In this document: piece after piece, positions 61,132-64,000 of the stretch
Numbering within the stretch: position 1 is the stretch's first letter
Layout of the letters: each line of letters begins with the position of its first letter
Assembly (NCBI RefSeq): GCF_011759505.1
Contig: NZ_JAAOYO010000003.1
Location: 558,001-622,000, forward strand
Reading direction: 5' to 3'
Length of the DNA: 64,000 bases
Source of the DNA: Curtobacterium salicis
GTDB lineage: Bacteria > Actinomycetota > Actinomycetes > Actinomycetales > Microbacteriaceae
Position numbers and translations under genes: made by a program
The notes under the pieces: model-generated
Told to the model about the DNA's origin: nothing
The model's database searches: none
Seen by the model: only the letters and a program-made list of their open reading frames with translations

Positions 61132-64000
61132 TCAGCTCCGGCTGCGACGGCGTGCGATGCGCAGCAGGCGCGCCAGGCCGAGGAGCAGGATCCCGAGGGC
61201 GGCGAGGCCGCCGGCGGTCACCGCGAGGGGGGCGATGTCCGCACCGGTGAAGGCGAGACCACCGGGGGTGGTGCCGGTGCCGTTCCCGATGCCGGTCCCT
61301 GCGCCGTTCCCGACACCGTTGCCGGTGCCGGCCCCGCCGTCGGAGGGCCCGCCGGGCTGGCCGGGGGTACCCGGCTGACCGGGCTGACCGGGCTGACCGG
61401 GCTGACCCGGCTGACCAGGCTGACCGGGCTGACCGGGCTCGCCCGGCCCACCCGGCTGGCTCGGCCCGTCCGGCATCGTCCGGACGCTGACCGGCACCGA
61501 CTGCATCGCCGAGGTGAGCCCACCGACGCTCTGCGTGATGCGGACCATGTGGGACCCGATCATCAGGCGGAGCATCGCGGACCAGTGCCCGTCCTCGTCG
61601 ACGTCCACGACCACCGGGTCGCGGCCTTCGAGGGCGAGCGTGACGGTCGCCCCCGGTTCGGCGGTGCCGGTGAACATCCAGTCGACCCACTCGGCGTCGT
61701 CGACCATCCGGACCGAGCCCGGGGCGGGCGAGGTGACCGCGAGCGGCTCCACGGCGTCGACGGACACGGTCACCGGAGCGGCCGCGGTCGTCGTGGTCCC
61801 CACGGTCTGCGTCGCGCCGATCGTCCAGTCGCCCTCGGGCACCCGTTCGAACACGACCGTCCAGCGGCCCCGGTCGTCGGCGGTGGTCCGGCGCACCTCC
61901 CCGTCGGAGAGCTGCACCGTGACCGCGGCCCCGGCGGCCGCGCGGCCCACCACGGTGACGTCCGCAGTGTCTGCGAAGCCGTCGGCCGTGATGAGGGTGC
62001 CGGACGTCGGCGACGTGATCACGACGTCGTCCACCGCCGGCACCACGACCGTGATGCCGCTGGTGACCGGCTGCGAGGTGACCCCGCCGACGGTCTCCGT
62101 CACGGCGACGGTGTGGTCGCCCGCGGGCACGTCAACGATGGTGACCGTCCAGGAGCCGTCCCCACCCGCGGTGGTGGTGCCGGTCCGTCCGTCGATGTCG
62201 ACCGACACGGTCGCACCGGGTTCGGCCGACCCGTCGACCCGGACGTCCGCCGTCCCGTCGGCGGCCGGCAGGACCTGGCCGTCGGTCGGGCTGGTGACGG
62301 TGACGGCGGTGGCCTCGACGACCGTGAACCCGACGGCAGGCGACGCGGACTGCGCGCCACCGACGGTCTGGGTGGCGACCACGGCGTGCGAGCCGAGGGC
62401 GACGTCCGGGACCGTGACGGCCCAGCGACCGTCGTCGTCGGCGGTCGTCGTGACCGGTGCGCGGCCGTCCACGGCGACCGTGACCGGGGCCCCGGCTGCC
62501 GCGGTGCCGCGGACCGGCACGTCGGTGCCGCCGCCGAGCACCCGGTACTCGGTCCCGCCGAGGGGAGCGGTGACGACGACCGCGTCGGCCGCGGCCGGCT
62601 CGATCGAGAAGTCCCGCTCGACGGGAGCCGAGGTCGTGCCGGTGACGACCTGGGTGACGGCGACCGTGTGGTCACCGGTGCGGAGGTCCGGCACGGTGGT
62701 GGTCCAGCGGCCGTCGGTGCCGACGGGCACCTCGACCGGGTCCCGGTCGTCGACGACGACCCGGACCGTGGCGCCGGGCTGGCCGCTGCCCGTCACGGTT
62801 ACGTCGGCGTCCGTGGTGCCGGCCGGCACCACGACCACCGCGTCTGCCGCGGGGGCGTCCACGACCAGTTCCCGACCCGACGCCACGGAGAACGTGGAGC
62901 TGACCGGGGCGGAGGTCGACCCGTCGACAGTCTGCGTGGCGCGCACCGTGTGCGAGCCGACGCCGACGTCGGTGAAGTCGGCCGTCCAGGTGCCGTCGAC
63001 CGCGGTGACGGTCCGCACGGTGCCGGTCTGCCCGTCGCCGCCGTCCAGGGTGACCCGGACGGTCGCGCCGTCCTGGGCGGCACCGCGGACGGCGACGGTG
63101 AGCGTCGAGGACGCCTGGGCGACCGGGATCGTCACGCCGTCCCGGGGGACCGCGATGGTCACCGGGTCGGCCGCGGCGACGGTGATCGGCACGGTGACCG
63201 GAGCGGACTCCGTGTCGCCGATGCGCTGCGTGACGCTGACCGTGCGGTCGCCCACCCCGATGCCCGGGACGGTGACCCGCCAGGCGCCGTCCTCGTCGGC
63301 GGTCGTCGCCACGACGTCGCCGGCACCGAGGTCGACCACGACCCGTGCGCCCGGTTCGGCGGTGCCGCGGACCGGGATCCGGACGGTGGCGTCCGCGTCG
63401 CCGGCCAGGAAGCGGTCGCCCGACCCCGGCGTGGTGATCCGGACCGGTGCACCCGCCACGACCGTGAAGGCGGAGTCGACCGGGGTGCTCGACGTCGATC
63501 CGTCGGGCGCGGTCTGCACCACCTCGACCGTGTGGTCGCCCGTGCCGAGCTGCGGCACGTCGACCGTCCAGGTGCCGTCGGTGCCGGCCGTGACCTCGAC
63601 CGGGTCACGGTCGTCGATCGTGACGACCACGGTCGCGCCCGGTTCGGCGTCGCCGGCGACCGGGACGGTCGTGGTCGCGTCGTCGTCCGCGACGGTCACG
63701 GTGTCGCCGTCGCCGGGCTCGCGCACGGTGAGCGCAGCGCCCGCCACGACCGACACCGGACGCTCGATCGCGGCGCTCGTGGTGCCGCCGATCGACTGGG
63801 TGACGCGAGCGGTCCAGCTGCCGACCGGGATCGTCCGGACGGTCGTGGCCCACGAGCCGTCGTCCTGCACGCGGGTCGTCACCGACCCGCCGTCGCCCAG
63901 GTCCACGGTGACGACCGCGCCGGGTTCGCCGCGGCCGCCGAAGCGGAGGTCGACGGTGGCGTCGTCGTCTGCTGCGGTGAGCGTCGACGCTCCGGCGGGC
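61132..64000 (-). CDS. large Ig-repeat surface protein with LAFTG sorting signal, partial
   Basis: The frame is open to the window edge, so the N-terminus is missing; ~956 residues are visible. About nine Ig-like repeats of 85-95 residues follow each other, each with a form of AEPGATVxV, DDGxWxVTVPxxxxGxHTV and TQTVGGTTSAPV. Then comes a PGQ repeat of ~40 residues, a glycine/asparagine/threonine stretch, LAFTGAD, a membrane helix and an arginine tail. LAFTG is a sortase substrate signal of LAxTG (class E) type, so the protein should be linked to the cell wall. Probably an adhesin or surface layer protein. No sortase gene is in the window. Confidence 0.85.
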   Translation of the reverse strand, partial: PAGASTLTAADDDATVDLRFGGRGEPGAVVTVDLGDGGSVTTRVQDDGSWATTVRTIPVGSWTARVTQSIGGTTSAAIERPVSVVAGAALTVREPGDGDTVTVADDDATTTVPVAGDAEPGATVVVTIDDRDPVEVTAGTDGTWTVDVPQLGTGDHTVEVVQTAPDGSTSSTPVDSAFTVVAGAPVRITTPGSGDRFLAGDADATVRIPVRGTAEPGARVVVDLGAGDVVATTADEDGAWRVTVPGIGVGDRTVSVTQRIGDTESAPVTVPITVAAADPVTIAVPRDGVTIPVAQASSTLTVAVRGAAQDGATVRVTLDGGDGQTGTVRTVTAVDGTWTADFTDVGVGSHTVRATQTVDGSTSAPVSSTFSVASGRELVVDAPAADAVVVVPAGTTDADVTVTGSGQPGATVRVVVDDRDPVEVPVGTDGRWTTTVPDLRTGDHTVAVTQVVTGTTSAPVERDFSIEPAAADAVVVTAPLGGTEYRVLGGGTDVPVRGTAAAGAPVTVAVDGRAPVTTTADDDGRWAVTVPDVALGSHAVVATQTVGGAQSASPAVGFTVVEATAVTVTSPTDGQVLPAADGTADVRVDGSAEPGATVSVDIDGRTGTTTAGGDGSWTVTIVDVPAGDHTVAVTETVGGVTSQPVTSGITVVVPAVDDVVITSPTSGTLITADGFADTADVTVVGRAAAGAAVTVQLSDGEVRRTTADDRGRWTVVFERVPEGDWTIGATQTVGTTTTAAAPVTVSVDAVEPLAVTSPAPGSVRMVDDAEWVDWMFTGTAEPGATVTLALEGRDPVVVDVDEDGHWSAMLRLMIGSHMVRITQSVGGLTSAMQSVPVSVRTMPDGPSQPGGPGEPGQPGQPGQPGQPGQPGQPGQPGTPGQPGGPSDGGAGTGNGVGNGAGTGIGNGTGTTPGGLAFTGADIAPLAVTAGGLAALGILLLGLARLLRIARRRSRS
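61373..61434. repeat. 9-bp tandem repeat coding PGQ
   Basis: GGCTGACC recurs seven times at exact 9-bp spacing (61373, 61382, 61391, 61400, 61409, 61418, 61427), coding the PGQ stalk on the minus strand. In-frame length variation by slippage is possible. Confidence 0.9.

Noticed and set aside
61373..61434. 9-bp array as regulatory iterons
   Set aside because: It is inside a gene and codes a regular PGQ stalk.

Overview
The window is high-GC, densely packed actinobacterial chromosome. The gene set points to Microbacteriaceae, most likely Curtobacterium or a close relative. Supporting signs are a full coproporphyrin-dependent heme locus with HemQ, the actinobacterial mismatch endonuclease NucS, an LAFTG sorting signal of sortase-E type, many GTG starts, 4-bp ATGA/GTGA gene overlaps, and several start codons placed 6-7 nt after a TAnnnT box, which suggests leaderless mRNAs. 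The genus is inferred from gene content, not from a marker gene. No rRNA, tRNA, CRISPR array, insertion sequence or prophage was seen. No gene-free stretch exceeds 300 bases.

Layout. 1-11 kb: the C-terminal part of a LuxR regulator, two alpha/beta hydrolases, an SDR, a MacB/FtsX-type ABC exporter, a NUDIX enzyme, a divergent MarR/hydrolase pair and a SpoIIE-type phosphatase. 11.3-17.5 kb: a two-component system followed by a tightly coupled operon of ferric-reductase-like flavocytochrome, flavinylated FMN-binding protein, ApbE flavin transferase and a P-loop kinase. This is a candidate extracytoplasmic flavin electron-transfer module. 17.5-31 kb: an NmrA-like SDR, a GT39-type glycosyltransferase, CynX-like MFS plus HAD phosphatase, NucS, an MFS/LacI divergent pair, small unknowns, MATE, GAP-type and uracil/xanthine transporters. 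31-35.8 kb: M13 peptidase coupled to a beta-lactamase-fold protein that lacks its catalytic motifs, a heptamer tandem repeat, a DUF4232 lipoprotein, a small repeat protein and a NUDIX enzyme.

35.8-47.2 kb: heme biosynthesis. hemA is divergent from hemE-hemY. A three-gene envelope cluster (YtxH-like, Holin-X, DUF3618) follows, then hemQ-hemH-hemC-hemD-hemB-hemL with overlapping junctions. Together these make glutamyl-tRNA to coproheme to heme in one locus. 47.3-55.7 kb: an ABC ATPase, a GntR regulator, an AcuI-like reductase, PfkA, an AlkA-like glycosylase, an epimerase, an AraC regulator and a MerR/SDR divergent pair. 55.7-58.9 kb: an envelope or stress group (two DUF2382 proteins, one with a PRC barrel, and a mechanosensitive-channel-like protein) next to a TetR gene with a duplicated operator. 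59-64 kb: a secreted beta-helix protein and the C-terminal part of a very large Ig-repeat surface protein that runs off the window.

The most interesting items are the flavinylation operon, the motif-less beta-lactamase-fold partner of the M13 peptidase with a heptamer repeat across its stop codon, the shared leaderless-promoter architecture, a set of clean palindromic operators each beside its own regulator gene, and a recurrent GCCTCCCG element that also forms terminator hairpins.
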